A stretch of 64,000 nt of DNA from Siphonodentalium dalli (Eukaryota; Mollusca; Scaphopoda; Gadilida; Siphonodentaliidae): assembly GCA_032622095.1 (NCBI GenBank), contig CP136064.1, positions 183,316,209 to 183,380,208 on the forward strand. Reading direction: 5' to 3'. Positions 45,656 to 58,890 of the stretch are shown piece after piece. The position numbers and the translations under genes are program-made. Within the stretch, counting starts at the first letter, position 1; the number at the start of each line of letters is the position of its first letter. Below the pieces are notes generated by a model, which was given only the letters and a program-made list of their open reading frames with translations, made no database searches and was not told the origin of the DNA.

Positions 45656-45755
45656 AGGGGGGGGGCATAATTTTTTTCCCCGACACGTATCCTGGGGGTG
45701 GTGGGTGTCAAAATAAGCCCAAAGCAATTTTTTCCGTGACAATTATTTGCAATTG
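45656..45755. repeat. Relative of the 59281-60248 element, fragment
   Basis: GCAATTTTTTCCGT and the poly-G/CACGTAT block match, in inverse orientation, 59760-59845 of the TIR element in intron 5. Confidence 0.55.
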
Positions 45756-47011
45756 AATATGAACCATTGGCATGGAGAATCACGCCTCGCGAAACAATAA
45801 AGAGCTTCCCTTGCTAGTTAGTTGGTATATGGTAGAGATAAAGAGCGTCATTTCAATTTTGAGAAATATTCTGTACATGTAACAAGTGATAAATTTATAT
45901 CACTTCGAGATGTCAATCACGAAAAATGTGGGAAACGTTTCGACAAAAGGAAACGCATTGATGCCCACAATAAATTATTCATTCATTGAACTTTATAAAG
46001 TTAAAAATGTTGGTAAAATCGGTCGGAAAATATCGATCCAAGTTAACAGTGAGTGATGCAAATAAATATTCTCACCATTCTAATCGACGAGCAATCAAAG
46101 CGGCTGCAGTCAGAAAAAAATAGGAAGTGGGCACCCCTCCCCTTTCGGCATATACTCCCCCTGTGTTAGTTAAACCATTTATGTGTATACTAAATACTCA
46201 GTAACGAGTAGTTCCCTTAGAAAATGTTCAGATAATAAGTTCAACAAACGGTCTGTAACATTTCCATCAAATGAGTAGGAATTTTTCTGCACATGTATTA
46301 TCTGTCATCTGCTTATTTATCCTGGACATCCCTTCAGATTAATAATAGACCATTCGAATGTACACTTTTAGATCTGAATGGGAGAATCCATATAATAAAA
46401 AGGGTTTAATTGACACATATAATCTTCAGACATTAAAATGATTATTAGGTTTTGTCATGTGCCGGGATTCAATCAAAATCGATAATTACTTATTGTAATA
46501 TTATACTAAATACTCATTGACGAGTAGTTCTCTTAGGAAATTCTCAGATAATAAGTTAAACGGTCGTTTGTTAAACTTCCCTGAAATAAATATAACTCAT
46601 TCTATACCTTTGGTATCTGTCGTCTGCTTATTTTCCCGACCCCCCCCCCCCCCAATGAATAATAGACCATTCCAATGAATACTTTTGTAACTGAATGGGA
46701 GAATCCATTTAGTATAAAAATAGTTGTATAGCTATACGGAATATATGCCCCTGAAATACTTATGGAAGAACCAATTAAAGATCCATGGTCGAAATTTGCG
46801 TAAGTTTGTGTTCAACTAACCAGAGAAATAAGACAAGAAAGATACTTACAAAATCATCCATCAGTGTTACGTTGAAAACAATCATAAACGAGAACGCTCT
46901 TTATTATATACCGTTTTGGTGTGACGACAGCATAGACACTTTTTATCAAAGGTGATCATTGGAATTTTTGCTAGGCTACGTCTAGCTGACAAAAAAATCA
47001 AAGCGTGTTAA

Positions 47012-47531
47012 AGGCACGGGCGGCGTTCGTTGCAGAAATATTTATATTTGTTCAAATCGCCATCAACATAAGGAATATTAAAATATATATAGTTTTGTTC
47101 ATATGACAAACATAATCAGCGCGTAAATAGTATATTGTCGTCAATATGTACGATGGTGTACGTAAACAAGAGCCTACTCGTGTTACAGAAGTTGTGCTTC
47201 TGTTTACATAACACAGCGCAATTATATTGGTTAATCACACACAAATGATATAAACGCTCTTTATTATTTCCATATCAGGAAAACAGTAACAAATAACGCT
47301 CTTAATGTTTACCATATCCGGATCTAAACAAAAGCCAGGGAACGTTACGTTTTTTGCTTTTGTTTACATAACAAAGGAAAATAAATTGACAATAGCATAC
47401 TGTTTATGCCATATTTCTGATTGGTATAAGAACAAAGTCTGTCTATATTTTACAATTCTTTCTGTTTATGGCGGTTTTTGACCGAGGTGAATATTTTAAC
47501 AGCATACCCACCGCCAACACCGCCCGTATCT
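47012..47531. mobile_element. Family B MITE, copy 2
   Basis: 520 bp, close to 42918-43439 throughout. It is flanked by TTAA (47008-47011 and 47532-47535). The right TTAA is also the left target site of the family D element that follows. Confidence 0.9.
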
Positions 47532-47535
47532 TTAA

Positions 47536-47931
47536 GGAGGTCAAGTGACCAATTTTGAGTGGGGATTTCCATGCAAATCTCCACAGCAAAAGATATATAT
47601 GAAGCAATTGTCTGGGAACTAAAGCAGCCATATCATTAAACAGACATAACATTTAACTGTCGGCTGGGCTTGGTAATTAGGAAATTTTTGCTATAAACAT
47701 ATTTTTTTCTGGAAATACAACACTTGACCTTGTTTTGAAAAATCAATAAAAAATTAACAAATAATTAAACAACATTCTAATGGAACAAATTCCAAGCCGA
47801 CTCGCCAGATAAATATGAATTTTTTTTAACACCACAAAAAGTCTGACCCAGAAATATTTGCTACTCTGTAACTTTTGCTGCGGAGATTTGCATGGAATTG
47901 CCCATTCAAAATTGGTCACTTGACCTCCTCC
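47536..47931. mobile_element. TTAA-target MITE, family D (GGAGGTCAAGTGACC ends)
   Basis: 396 bp. The left end GGAGGTCAAGTGACCAATTT and right end AAATTGGTCACTTGACCTCC are inverted repeats that extend to the CATGCAAATCTCC block. TTAA flanks lie at 47532-47535 and 47932-47935. Confidence 0.85.
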
Positions 47932-48773
47932 TTAAAACTTCCACTGTTGAAAGTCGACATCTGGCCATCAAAACCTTTCATTAACGGACAGGGCATCTTT
48001 GAGAATTCGAAAATTGTGTCTATAGTTTGTAGCAATAAAGGGCACCCCATTTGGTAGTTGTTTTCCCTGACATCCAAATCTGTGTCATTTTTTAGTGTCG
48101 ACGTTCTGTCATCAACCGTGCATGGGCATACACCTTTGCGTCACAATTACTGCGTGTGGTATGGGGGTATCATACAACATCCAGTGATTTATGGATTTTT
48201 TTCATAGTTTGGTCATTTTACAGCCGCATCTTAAATTGAATAGAGTTTACACAACGCCTGACCACATCTCTCGTCACCTTGATATTTCCGTCTGCCCTAT
48301 TGTTTAACAGGAGGCAAGTGTCGTGGTTATCAAACACGAATGTCACGAGGGTCTCCTCGGTTCAGATACGCTGTTTACTGAGATATTTGAGCTGAATGAT
48401 AATAAAATATGGCCGCTTATAACTGAAGATAATTTCCGATAAGTTTACGATTTTTACTATCAGTCATCGTGACCCACTGTGTGGACAATGGCCAGCTGTC
48501 ATTCCAAATACATTAAAATAGTGACGGGACGAAAGTGGTTCGTGACCAGACAAAGGCCTGGCTATCTCTTCATCGGCGGACATCGACCTGGTCCGTAAAA
48601 CACATGTTTAAAATAATTATAAATAGTGGACGAAGCCATTCTAATAGAAAGGAAAGTCCGCTTCGAGGAAGACCTGTTTCAATTTTAGCAGCCAGTCGTA
48701 TTATATATCAGAGGAAACAACAGGCAAATTTTCACTACTTAAAACTGACAATTTACGACTCGGCCACTTATAG

Positions 48774-48855
48774 CACAGGCCCCTGTGGAAAATTACTGAA
48801 ATACCAATATAGACTATACCAGTGATATTTTAGTAATTTTCTCCAAGGGCCTGTG
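48774..48855. repeat. Short hairpin element
   Basis: CACAGGCCCCTGTGGAAAAT pairs with ATTTTCTCCAAGGGCCTGTG around about 20 unpaired bases. Confidence 0.6.
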
Positions 48856-49757
48856 ACTTAGAGTACATCCATTTGAAGAATGTACTATTAACTATAATTG
48901 TCAAAATATCGACTGTGCACATTCGTAGAACACGACATTTTATAAGAAGGCGCCCCGCCCCATTCGTGAATTTAAAAAAAAATCTCCATTTCAAACTACA
49001 TGTATCATTTTGAAGGGAAAAAATCATTACCCTTTGTACCCAATGTATGCTATAATAATATAACAACCCATAGTTTTACGCTCACAATATGAGGGATATG
49101 TATGTAAAAACAAAAGTGGTTTTAAAACTATAAAAACAACTTTTTTTAGGTATATCGATTAAGAGTTTGATAGCTAATATTTGCAAAAAACACACTGCAT
49201 TATCAAGCTTGTGAACTGCCCGTGTCAGTCTACCATATGAAATAATTACTGTCTGCGAGAAAATAATACAAAAAAATTCATCGCATATTTTTTTTTTTTT
49301 TTTTTTTTTGCTAGCCATTTGGAGAACTATATTTTTTTTAGAGGAAAACTCACCATAAAACAACAATGTCTAGAAATAATGAATCAGTGTTTATGTCTGC
49401 CAGATTATTGCAAACGTGGTTGAATAATATGTATGTTGTTTTATGTTGATTTGGTCGTTCACACGATAAAACAAATAGTTCCACCAAATAGGCCAACAAA
49501 AAACTAAAATATGCAATGAAAAATGTTGTATCTATTTTCTCGCAGAGAGTAATGATTTCAGATTGCTGGTCATATATAGAGATGGTGTGCCACTTATATC
49601 CGACAGCGAAAACCTAATACCCCTCCAAAGATTCTGAATTGAAGAAATGATGTGTCTGTTCCAGGTAGCTGGACATCCCATCCCCCGACAACACTCGATT
49701 TTTTTAAATCTTTGATTTGATTAGCCCTATTTGAGCCTTCATTCATTATTCTTTCAG

Positions 49758-49813
49758 GTGCAGGGAATTCTGCTGCGGATATCGCCGTTGACGCCAGCAG
49801 GGTCGCCGACAAG
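49758..49813 (+). CDS. FMO exon 2, NADPH-binding motif
   Basis: 56 nt between CTTTCAG| and |GTGGGT. Joined to exon 1 (phase 1) it reads GAGNSAADIAVDAS, the second dinucleotide-binding loop (GxGxSx) that binds NADPH. It ends in phase 0 at VADK. The third Gly of the classic GxGxSG motif is Ala here, as in many FMOs. Confidence 0.92.
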
Positions 49814-50199
49814 GTGGGTATTTTGACGTAGCGCTCTCTAGAGTCTAGCCTCTCATAAAAACTCACGAACTGGCAAATTTACAAGGGATATGTATCAAAT
49901 GCCGATTCATTGCATATAAATTTGGTAACGGAGTGTGTGCATCCGATAAGTGTACATGTGATAGAGTTTTCAACAACCAAAAGTAAATGCATGATTTATT
50001 GAAGAGTATTTCTGGCAAATGTCAGAACATTGCCTTATCACATATAACGTGTATGAAATACATTAATAATGTTGTAAACAGCTATATATGTGCATTCATA
50101 TTATAAGCAGCACATATAGTATTCATATTCAAACACGCCATGCATAACCTCTATGGGGCGCCGTTCTTCTATTTATTACCAATTTTGAGGTATTAATAA

Positions 50200-51390
50200 T
50201 TATTTTTGTGATATCGCAAAATGAATATAATTATGATATCACAAAATCTAATTTTTGATATCATTAAATATTTTATGATATCACAAAATGATTTTAAGAT
50301 CTCACTAATTCTAATTTATGATATCATTAATTCATATTTTAGATCACAAAATCAAATTATTGATATCACAAAATAGTAAACATCTCTAATTCGATTTTGT
50401 GATATCATGACATGTTCCTTCAACATTGTGTGATATCATAAAATTATTTTATGATATCATAAAATCGAATTATTGATATCACTAAATGCTTATTTATTTT
50501 GTGATATGATATATTATATTTTGTGATATCATAGAATAACTAGTATTTATTCATATCACATAACGAATATATGATATCACTACTATACATTTGTTGCATT
50601 TTTTCGAGGTTGACATGAGGATTTATCAACCCGAGGAAGTTAATATTCACCGAGGCTGCAGCCCGAGGTGAATATTAACTTCCAAGGGTTGATAAATCCT
50701 CATGTCAACCTCGAAACAATGCAATAAGTGTTTTATTATATGATCCGCTACGAAGCACATTACGCCCGAAATACCCTACTGACCAATGTATATATGTACA
50801 TGGATCCATCAAATGCACAACAATCAACAATGTGATTCAAGAAGTCAAAATTTAATAAACAGGATTACATTTCCTATTAATAACTCATGACGTCGCGTGA
50901 TCTTGTTATTAACCCATCTGTCCTATTTATAGGACAATCCAGTAGATATCATGATTTATCAACTAATTTTCCAAATCATTTAGTATGGGACTTTGATGAG
51001 AAAGTTTGTGATCATATAATAATTCAAATTAGAAAAAATGAATTTAAGATATCGTAAAATCGAATATATGATACCACAAAATAGAAATCATTTAGTGATA
51101 TCAATAGTGCGATTTTGTGATATCTTGAATACATTTTATGATATCATAAATAGTATATGATATCACTAAATGCATTTAGTCTTTTCGTCCGAATTATTGA
51201 CATCACAAAATGAATATATGATAGCACAACTTTGATTAAGTGGTATCACACAATAAATACATGATGTCATAAAATCGAATATGTGATATCACTCTAAATG
51301 CTTACAATTTTGTCTTATCCTATATTCGATTTTGTGACAACATATATTCATTTTGTGATATCACAAAATGAATTATTGATATCACAAAAT
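50200..51390. repeat. GATATCACAAAAT-rich degenerate repeat tract
   Basis: The 6-mer GATATC and its context TGATATCACAAAAT recur dozens of times at irregular spacing in two blocks (about 50205-50575 and 51035-51390), separated by a palindrome and plain sequence. Confidence 0.8.
50595..50725. repeat. Long palindrome inside the GATATC tract
   Basis: TCGAGGTTGACATGAGGATT pairs with AATCCTCATGTCAACCTCGA, and GAAGTTAATATTCACC pairs with its complement, around the turn GAGGCTGCAGCCCGAG. Confidence 0.85.
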
Positions 51391-53075
51391 AGGTAATAAA
51401 TAGAATAACTGCGTCCCATGTAGTCTCTACTTAATATTGTCAGACGAATTTGACCGAATGTGAACATAGACTAAGATATTTGGTATTTGTTTTGCCCCCC
51501 CCCCCCCCTGGTCCACCTTGAAATTCCCAACTTCACCCCCCCCCCCCTTTGAATCAGACCAAATAACAATGTTCGCGAAATTCCATTTGCATTTGAGTAT
51601 TTTAAGGCCATTTATCATGGCAATTGTTCAATTAGTGAATAAAGCATGAAACTCTGCACAGTCTATGGTGTCACCATGTATATCTTCATTTTTGGATATG
51701 AAGCCATCTCCAAATCGGCTTCCATCTTGGATTTTGGTGGCCATCTTGGAATTTAAATAGAAATTTCCCATATTAGCCATATTGTCCAAAAATAATTAAC
51801 TTTTATTTTGATTTGATCGGAAGTAATAGCTGACATATGAACACAATTTGTTTATTATTGCTGAAAATGACTGTTGATTATTCAAATTTAGAGCATGATC
51901 TGTATGCATTTGTTGGCGGCCATCTTGGATTTTGTTGGAAACAGAAAGTATTCAGCATCTTATACAATGGGGACCAAAAGACAATGACCATAGAACAATT
52001 TAGTAGAACGAAAAAGATTAACATTTTTATTGCTGTATGGGTTAATATATGTTTATATAAATTATCTGTTTGCGATCAAATTTAACACTGAAACGCAGAT
52101 TGAGATTTTAGCTGTTGTTTTTAAATATATATTTGGCTATTTGGCGTGTGCAGGCTGATCTTCGAGAATTGAAATTTCTCAGAAATAACTAAACATAACA
52201 TGGAACTCAGACTAATTTTTGTTAATTAGGTCGTGGCCATGTGATTTTTGTTGGCTACAGTTGCGAATAAATTTTAGCACTGGATAATTTTGCACTTACG
52301 CTTTATGTTGGTAGTAATTTCACTTAATGTTGATCGTGTGGTATTATATCTTAATACGAAGACCATTAGCTATTGATTCACTATACCTATAAGTAATAAC
52401 ATAGATGGAACTGGCGATATAGTTAAGATCCCGGTTACAGCAATTGGCAAAAGTGTGTGTCGAATGTCTCAGTAATGTCACCGATAATCTAGCATTGTCC
52501 AATGCAAAACAATCTCACCAAGACTAAAGTTTATCGATGTGACTACAGGTTGAATTATTGTTTCGTTGATAATTTTAATAAGTAGTTTGTTTGAAACAAT
52601 TGTGTGGTATCTTTATGAGTTGTATATGACAAATATACATGCACGTACAATTACCTAAATGTCACTCATTTGTGCATGGTGATGGACGCCATAACATCGT
52701 CACCAGAGTCTACCACACATTGTGACACATACATCGGAATATTACAGCAATAATTATTCTACTTGCCAAGGGATTTTTGTACTGCCTCAACCTTGCTTAT
52801 AACATGGCTCCTAACTTGCCGACCGGTTGTCAGATCAGACCTAAAGTATAAAAATATGTTGCTGTTGGTCTAAAACATAATCCCCTCTAACTACTGGTTG
52901 GAAGTTCGAACAAAGAACAATTTCAACCTATATATGACGTAAAATTTCCAACTAATGTTGTGTCAGGCATGAAATTTCCAACTGTTGACAAATTTGACCA
53001 AAGTTGACCTAGCCCCCCCCCCCCTCCCTTTCATGTGCACACGTCCCTGATTGTGAGATGTTACTTCCATTGCAG

Positions 53076-53263
53076 GTTTACCTTAGTACTCGACGGGGAG
53101 CGTGGGTGATAAGTCGCGTCGGTCCTCTTGGACTGCCTGCGGACGCGCTGGCTAACAGTCGATTTATGTTCAGCCTACCCAACTCACTTCTGGGCTGGAT
53201 GGTGGAGTCAATGGCGCAATGGAGATTCTGTCACAAATCATATGGCATCAAACCGCTCCATGG
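53076..53263 (+). CDS. FMO exon 3
   Basis: 188 nt between CATTGCAG| and |GTGAGT. It encodes VYLSTRRGAWVISRVGPLGL and the following stretch to KPLHG, the conserved FMO block after the NADPH loop (V.LS.R.GAWV). Entry phase 0, exit phase 2. Confidence 0.9.
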
Positions 53264-54243
53264 GTGAGTTCTTATACGTAAGAATGAAGACCGTGTGTAT
53301 AAAAACTCCATTGAATGCGCGATAATAATTCTGGCGGATGATTACATAGACTATGCCATGAATTTCTACTCTGGCTACGCCCGTAGAGATCGTGTTCCAC
53401 CAGTTCAAAACATGTGAAGTTTTTGATGATCTGACCTTTTTGACGGGGAACTTTATAACATTGAAAACACATCGCTGGGAATATTTTTCTTAGTTAATGC
53501 ATTGTACCTGTCTCTTAATAGTGTATCTCACAGTATATAGGGGTAGTCCCAGCTCCAGATTACATGATTTAGGCAACTTTTGTGAGTCAATTTTGCATTA
53601 AAAATTGACTTGATCACCTGATCAGCCGTCAGAATATAAAACAGTTCTCAGTTTTGAACAAGTGGAAAATGGTTTCTACGGGCTAAGCCAGAGTAGAGAA
53701 TCGTGACATGATCTAGTTGATTGCCTATTCAGTCGATTTGTAGTGTAGAACAATCATAAATGCTGAGAAGAAACTACAGATAATGGTGGCAAACACTATT
53801 GCGAAAACTGAGAACAACTAAACCCCTTTGGTAACTAAATACTCATTGATGAGTAATTACTTGATTCCCATGTGTATGCGTGTTCGGGTAGTAAGTTAAA
53901 CAAACAGCCTTAAACTGATTGCGAATTAGCAGCACATCCGTATATATTTATCACCAGAGTGTATCTCTAGCTACCATATGCTTCTAGTACAGCCTCTATA
54001 AAGTATTAGTGGACAATGAATAATAAACCATTCAAATGTTTATTTTAGAACATAATTCAGTAAATCATAGTGTTCGACCCTCCACAAGCTGTCGTCTTTG
54101 ATCTATGGTGTGTGTAATAAACACATCTCGACATGCCTCCATACATCTGGAACACATATCTATAAACAGTTTTCCTTTCGGTTAATATTCAGTCGAGTTG
54201 TACACATTGTTGATTTATGTATTGTTTTTATCCTATTTTGCAG
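53264..54243 (+). other. FMO intron 3
   Basis: About 1 kb. Contains two decayed halves of the 80-bp palindrome (53350-53380 and 53690-53720) and a diverged minisatellite unit. No gene. Confidence 0.8.
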
Positions 54244-54596
54244 CATATTCGATGCCCACCCAACAATAAATGATGAGCTTCCATACAGAATTGCAGTTGG
54301 AAAAGTCGAAGTCAGACCATGCATTGAGTCTTTCGACGGCCATTCCGTAACATTCACAGATGGGACGACAGAATCAATCGACGACGTCATATTTGCCACC
54401 GGATATGACTACAAGTTTCCATGCGTCGACAAAGAAATCTTGAAAGTCAAAAACAACAAAGCGGACCTGTACAAATACGTGTATCCTCCGAACATGAGAC
54501 ACCCAACTTTTGGAGTGATTGGATTCGTTCAGCCAATTGGGTCCATCCTGCCACTTTCGGAAATACAATGCCGGTGGTTCGTCCAGGTGCTCAAAG
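54244..54596 (+). CDS. FMO exon 4
   Basis: 353 nt between TTTTGCAG| and |GTACGT. It includes HPTINDELPYRIAVGKVEV and the FMO landmark DVIFATGYDYKFP (FATGY). It ends with QCRWFVQVLKG, typical of the family. Entry phase 2, exit phase 1. Confidence 0.92.
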
Positions 54597-54789
54597 GTAC
54601 GTGCAATGCCCCCACATACTGGGGCCTAAGGGTACACGTTTGCACGGAATTTTGTGCAGACATTTTCTCATAGAAAATCCTACGGTGCCAGAATATGAAC
54701 GGCAACATACATATGAAATGCATATTTACCAAAACTTACGACATGAGAAGTAAAATTTCGATGGTTCCACATTTAACGGTGCTACTAAC

Positions 54790-57700
54790 AGTCCACGAGC
54801 TGGTAGATCCCATCATGAACCCCCACCCGTAACTTATTTGGTATTTTCATGTACCCTAATATCACCCCATGCATCCGGACATGCTCGTAGCGGAAGACAT
54901 GCTCGTAGCGGAATAACCAAATGGCCCGCGATTTGCACATCGTCTTTAGTTGTAGTAAGTTATTTCATAAAAACACGGTTTATTTTACCTTGATTTTTAA
55001 CAGCGATAATCGGTCTACAGAAATGAGCGGTTGTGGTTTCCGCAATTTGCATATTACTGTTCGATAATCGGGTTTTATACGAAAATTATGACCTGAAATA
55101 CTTACTCGATATAAGTTTTATCAAATTTTAATGAATCTTTGCATTGACACATTATATAACTTAAAGTATGATATCTTAGCTTCACAATGAACTGGACATG
55201 TTTGCGATGTCAATCATATTAGTGCCCGAAAAATTAGTTTCCATGGAGGCACTCACTCGATTTTGGGGAATGTCTATAGCAAACGTAAAACTTGCTATGA
55301 TGTGCTCGTAGTATCGGGTGATATGCTCGTAGTATTATATAAAATATGTGTATATGCGAGAGAATCACACTAAAAAGAGCGTCTAGATAGTGCTAGCATA
55401 ATTATACATATATCACATGAATGACAGGCTATTTTATACCACGTAACAATTAACCACTTCACGCCGTTTACATCATTTAACGTGGCTAGTGTCCGCCACG
55501 GGAAACGCTACATTATATAAACATTCACATTGTAAATTGCAATCATTGCATCAGTATATTTCACAGTTTAATTTCTAAAATCATTATATCCGGAAGGTTG
55601 CATGCATGTGCTTGTAAATTTTGGCTATAATTAATATTTGTATAAAACAAATGTTATCAATATGGGAATGGCTATAATATTAATTTAGACGAAATATGTA
55701 CATATATTACATACATGTACGTGTTAATTGAGACGGCACCTGTGTCTCTTGACCTCGATTATCATAGTTTGTGTAACGGTGAAGTGACACTAACTTTTGC
55801 AGAACGCCCTGGTATCACATAATAAGCGATCATTGTGGTATTGTAACACTTTTAGACTAAGTGTTACAAAATACGATATCAAATTTTAGTTCCAAATATC
55901 TTCGAACAATCGTCAGTATGGTATACACTTTACTAATAGCCCACATGTGCTATGAAAAACATGGTCAAAAGAATTTAGTGGCATACAATTAGATTGATAG
56001 TCAATGAAATGGTGGAATTAACGATCTAAATATATATATATAGTTTACTACCATAAGGGTGTGATTATACTCAGACAATATTATGGACTAAAATGTTGGC
56101 GGTATAGATTGCAAGCCCAGTTTGGGTCTTCCATATGAAGTGTATCTGATCAACGACTGCATTGATTAAGAGAACCTACAACCACTCCCAGGTCTCCCTC
56201 GTTGGATTTTATGTCTCCCATTCTACTACGGGTACGACCAGACTTGTCTATTGTAGCCTTTATATCTGTGTGCTTCGTAAAACAAACGTGTAATCTTAGT
56301 GTCCCTTTTAATGCGAATGCCTCATATTTTAGTTGTAAATTCCGTTTATTTTTAATCTGAGATAAGAGCATTTTTTATACCTTTATTGTTTATTTAAAAA
56401 GCAAAATGCCTTATATTTTAGTTATCAAATACGTTAATCTCAGATAAGAGCCTTTTTTATACACATATTATATATTTTTAAAAGCAGATTGCCTCATGTT
56501 TTAGTTATCAAATACGTTTATTCATTTTAAATTTAGACAGAGTCTTTATATACATTCATTAATTTATATTTTTTAAAGGAAAATACCTCATATATATTAT
56601 GTTTCTCGGGTGAAAAGTAGTTTTCCGTTCTTTTAGACAAGGTGGCCACTAATCGTATTAATATATATAGTTTTATTGAAATAAATCGCCTGCAGTAATT
56701 GAAAAAGTTTGTTATGAACATCGCACAAGAGGGTGTAAAGTTATCAATCATCCTTTAGAAAATCCTTCCGAAAAAGTTCGTCTACAGATTGCTCAGAATA
56801 AACATTTAAACGATTAGTGACCTCCGTGATTTTAATAGTATTTCATATTTATGTTATATGTTCAAATAAATAAAATGTGCAATTGCAAAAAGTGTCTGAA
56901 TGATACAGATCCACAGCTGTTAATCAAATGTTCAAAAATATTTTCGCGCGAAAACAGCCGCGTGTGGAACATCACCAATTTTGCATCTTTTCAATAAACT
57001 TTGTTGTCAAATCCCAATATTATATTACTAATTTGCGATTTACATTATAATATAGTGTCCACACATGAAGACGAGCATGCATGTCATTTTGAATGCCACT
57101 ACTTATTGTTCATGCATTTAACCAAATGACTCTTTCGACTCGGGCTTGATTACTACTATCCACATGATTAGCGTTGCGTTTTAGCTTAAAAAAAGGTCTA
57201 GTTGTTGAAATTATCCTAAAAGCAAATCTGCTACGAGCACATCATTATAAAATCGCTGGTGCTATAGACATATCATACCACTGCTATAGACATACATATT
57301 TTCTTGCTATGACCTGCATATATGGTTATTTTTTACTATCGAAAATGTATATACATGACTGGAAATGTTGTCTATTATATTAAGGGAATATCCGCGGAAA
57401 TAGCAATGTATGCAAAGACTAGATTTTCTGGGGTGTTACCACATAAATCGTAATTTTATGTAAGAAATGCAAATTTTGCCACAATTTTTGGCCTAACTTC
57501 CCGGTAAAATAGGATTAAACTGCGTCCATGTTTAACGAAGTTTGATGTACAGTTGGGTAAATTATAGCCACAAATAATACCACCACCGTCAACCACTGGT
57601 ATGTGTTGGTTTCGGTGCAACATGTGTCTAACAGTGAACGGTGTGAAAATCGCGGGCCATGTGGTTATTCCGCTACGAGCATGTCTTCCGCTACGAGCAT

Positions 57701-57969
57701 GTCCGGATGCATGGGGTTCTGGTCAGGAAAAACGATGTTAACAGCAAATATTTTGGGTCCTATTATACATACTGGGTCAAAGTTTAGCCTTACTCGGTTA
57801 CCATTTTTCCCCGATTATGATGGGGTTGGGGAAACTGATATCCCATATGACCCAGTAGGTACAATAGGATCCAAAATATGTTTTTTCCTGACCAGTACAT
57901 ATTAAGGTACATGAAAATACCAAAGAGTTAAGTAGTGGGGTGCACGAGGGTCCTACCAGTTCATGCACT
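54790..57969. mobile_element. 3.2 kb TIR element with CTCGTAGCGGA repeats
   Basis: The ends pair from AGTCCACGAGCTGGTAG to CTACCAGTTCATGCACT and on through TTTGGTATTTTCATGTACC for over 150 bp. The TIRs include two direct copies of ATGCTCGTAGCGGA (54886-54915; inverted at 57670-57700), with further TGCTCGTAG copies inside. No transposase is recognised, so it is probably non-autonomous. Three diverged units of about 90 bp lie at 56340-56560. Confidence 0.75.
57719..57895. mobile_element. 177-bp foldback MITE nested in the right TIR
   Basis: CTGGTCAGGAAAAA...TTTTTTCCTGACCAG with inner pairing of ATACTGGGTC with GACCCAGTA. The left TIR of the host element lacks it, showing the order of insertion. 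Confidence 0.75.
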
Positions 57970-58633
57970 ATAAATTATTGCCTTATAATACTTGTATGAG
58001 ATAATTGCATGCTATTTACATGAAAATTTCAATAGCATCGCTACAGGTGGAACTACTTCGCACGTAGTTAGCTGTGGTACATGTGCCTTTTATAAGCATT
58101 TTTGCATTCTGTTCCTGGCACATTGTAGATTTCTCTACCGAAATGCCTGCAAAAGAATTGCTGGTAAATTTGCGACTGTATGCACACACCCTTATGTAAC
58201 GTGACTGTGGTTAAACGTTGCATTTAAGTACTCTATATATAAGAAAAACTAGTTGAACACTGATCATGCAAATTATTAAAAAAACATCAACAATCAAATT
58301 GAATTTTTTAACGTTATGCAACCATTATCGCAGCTAGTTTTAACCGTTTGTTTTACTGAATGGGTTCCTTATGCATCGGTTATAAAAATCTACGTTGACC
58401 AGTATGATATATTATTCATCGGGGGGGGGGGGTCAGAAAATAAAAGCAGACGACCAGATAATTTAAATGCTGGTGTATTCCTATTCACTGATGGGAAATA
58501 TTCAGATGATAAATGCAACTCAGGATGACATATACCAAAACCATTACAACAAGACCAGTTGAAAAGAGTTGGTTGACTAAGAGTTGAGTACCATTCTCCA
58601 CAAGTATATACGAATTGTTCGTTCCTTCCACAG

Positions 58634-58737
58634 GTAACTGCTCACTGCCGTCCATCAGTCGGATGTATGAGGACATCGAAAAGAAGAAGCTCGCAATGGA
58701 GCAGCGGTATCTCAATTCTGAACGCCATACATTGCAG
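58634..58737 (+). CDS. FMO exon 5
   Basis: 104 nt between TTCCACAG| and |GTAAGT. It encodes GNCSLPSISRMYEDIEKKKL and on to ERHTLQ, a charged helical segment as in other FMOs. Entry phase 1, exit phase 0. Confidence 0.88.
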
Positions 58738-58890
58738 GTAAGTTCCCGAATGGACTCTCCAACTCAGCTGTAAATGTATACATTGGAATACCCATTATTC
58801 ATTGATATGGATGTTCAGATGCTATCCGCAAAGGAAGTTGAGAAACACTGTAAACATTAATTGCTATATATAGGACCGTATATATAATAG

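Larger units (their letters stand above)
41649..49757 (+). other. FMO intron 1, packed with repeats
   Basis: 8.1 kb with no other gene. It contains a roughly 490-bp repeat shared with the 3' flank (41690-42180), a minisatellite, two family B and one family D MITEs, a large foldback (44395-45655) and poly-C/G runs. These are listed separately. Confidence 0.8.
49814..53075 (+). other. FMO intron 2
   Basis: 3.3 kb with no gene. It contains the GATATC-rich tract, a palindrome, poly-C runs (51497, 51537, 53013) and repeats with CATCTTGGATTTTG near 51720-51940. Confidence 0.8.
54597..58633 (+). other. FMO intron 4
   Basis: 4 kb, dominated by one large TIR element with a nested MITE. A poly-G run lies at about 58421-58432. 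No gene. Confidence 0.8.
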
